A DNA stretch of 62,386 nucleotides from Thalassolituus sp. Its GTDB lineage: Bacteria; Pseudomonadota; Gammaproteobacteria; Pseudomonadales; Oceanobacteraceae. The DNA lies in contig PDUK01000011.1 of NCBI GenBank assembly GCA_006212115.1, positions 1 through 62,386 of the forward strand, written 5' to 3'. The notes under the pieces are model-generated. The model was not told where the DNA came from and made no database searches. It saw nothing but the letters and a program-made list of their open reading frames with translations. Numbering within the stretch: the first letter of the stretch is position 1; every line of letters starts with the position of its first letter. A program made the position numbers and the translations under genes. Of the stretch, positions 61,845-62,386 are shown in pieces.

Positions 61845-62386
61845 ATGTCCTATCCTATTTTTGGCAAACTCCGTTTCCCCAGTTTAAAGAGCGCCCCAAA
61901 ACGCTCTTTCAATCTTTCGGATATAAAAGTTTCGATAGAGTTGAATTCTGTGTTGACCAAATGGGGCGAACAACAAAATTTCCCCGATAACATCAACGTA
62001 TTTGATCAGGAACAGTATCAGCACGATGGCGATTCAATCGGGTATCACAGTTATTTCAGAACAAGGTGGGATATCAAGGGCAGGGTTCTAAGGCAATCAG
62101 AAAAGTCTCATATTTACGTGAACCTAGCTATCGCAAAAGGAAGCAAAGATCTGAACTTCTTTATCCCCGAACAGCTCGGAGAAACTATAACATCGGAGAA
62201 TCAAAAACGATTTGATGATGATTCTTATTACTTAAATGTCACCGCATTGAGAGAATTCCAACAAGTTTCTATAAACGATACTGACTACTTATTCTATGTA
62301 AATGACATCGAATACTGTGCGACTGCTGACTCCCAAGACTATGTATGGATAACACCGATCACAGAAAACCACTATCTACAGTTCAC
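61845..62386 (+). CDS. Unrecognised protein, possibly a distant third paralogue, truncated by the window edge
   Basis: Open from ATG 61845 (MSYPIFGKLRFPSLKSAPK) to the right edge, 180 codons visible. No known domain. A loose alignment with the two preceding genes can be drawn (Y-x-x-Y/F-x-x-R-x-W-x-I/L-x-G ... F-I-P-E-Q-L-G-E-T-I against SRRWELYGV ... LNPDQFEQVI), at the same distance from the start, so a remote relationship is plausible. A/T-rich like them. The start codon has no clear ribosome site. Confidence 0.5.
   Translation, partial: MSYPIFGKLRFPSLKSAPKRSFNLSDIKVSIELNSVLTKWGEQQNFPDNINVFDQEQYQHDGDSIGYHSYFRTRWDIKGRVLRQSEKSHIYVNLAIAKGSKDLNFFIPEQLGETITSENQKRFDDDSYYLNVTALREFQQVSINDTDYLFYVNDIEYCATADSQDYVWITPITENHYLQF

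Overview
The window is 62.4 kb of a gammaproteobacterial chromosome. Gene content and order point to the Oceanospirillales/Pseudomonadales side. The block cbrX-cbrA-cbrB-(sRNA)-pcnB-folK-panB-panC-panD, the block gpm-envC-ctpA-yibQ with secB, and the pair DUF4124-ntrBC follow orders I know from Pseudomonas and its relatives. An MSHA-type pilus cluster adds a marine flavour. I cannot name a species from sequence alone. No rRNA, tRNA, IS element, prophage or CRISPR array was seen.

Layout. 1-4.3 kb: tail of a TMEM165/GDT1-type transporter, a 2OG-Fe(II) oxygenase, a chemoreceptor followed by a 24-bp tandem repeat, SirB2, dtd and a DUF4124 protein. 4.6-7.1 kb: ntrB-ntrC (nitrogen control). 7.2-25.3 kb: a near-complete MSHA pilus cluster on the minus strand (mshI, pilN-like, J, K, L, M, N, E, G, B, A, C, D, O, P, Q), with two different mshQ genes in tandem at its end. 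25.5-31.3 kb: trmL, secB, a rhodanese, gpmA, envC, ctpA and yibQ. 31.4-34.4 kb: an imelysin/di-heme pair behind a Fur-box-like site. 34.7-39.4 kb: a CorA-type transporter, polB, a pentapeptide protein and a cyclic-nucleotide-binding protein. 39.4-39.6 kb: a strong candidate for an iron-responsive small RNA. 39.7-43.5 kb: a Rieske protein, sfsA, an aminotransferase, dksA and gluQ.

The standout region is 43.6-49.6 kb. After cbrXAB, where Pseudomonas carries the single Crc/Hfq-titrating sRNA CrcZ, this genome has three consecutive units. Each unit has TGTTAC/GTAACA half-sites, an IHF-type site, a sigma-54 promoter, a 220-310 nt RNA with A-rich CrcZ-like motifs mostly held in hairpin loops, and an intrinsic terminator. 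The IHF-site-to-promoter spacing is identical in all three. This looks like a triplicated, separately tunable catabolite-repression sponge.

49.6-55.5 kb holds pcnB-folK-panBCD-pgi, with panD carrying an apparent 2-nt frameshift. 55.7-62.4 kb is partly accessory. A coupled pair of unrecognised genes precedes the methionine-salvage operon mtnA-mtnB-mtnD-mtnC. After it come two tandem paralogues of an unrecognised family and a truncated, possibly related third gene.

How the genes work together: three NtrC-class or sigma-54 elements (NtrBC, CbrAB with its sRNAs, and a possible sigma-54 promoter in front of the pilin genes) make nitrogen/carbon balance a recurring theme. Two Fur-like sites add an iron theme.
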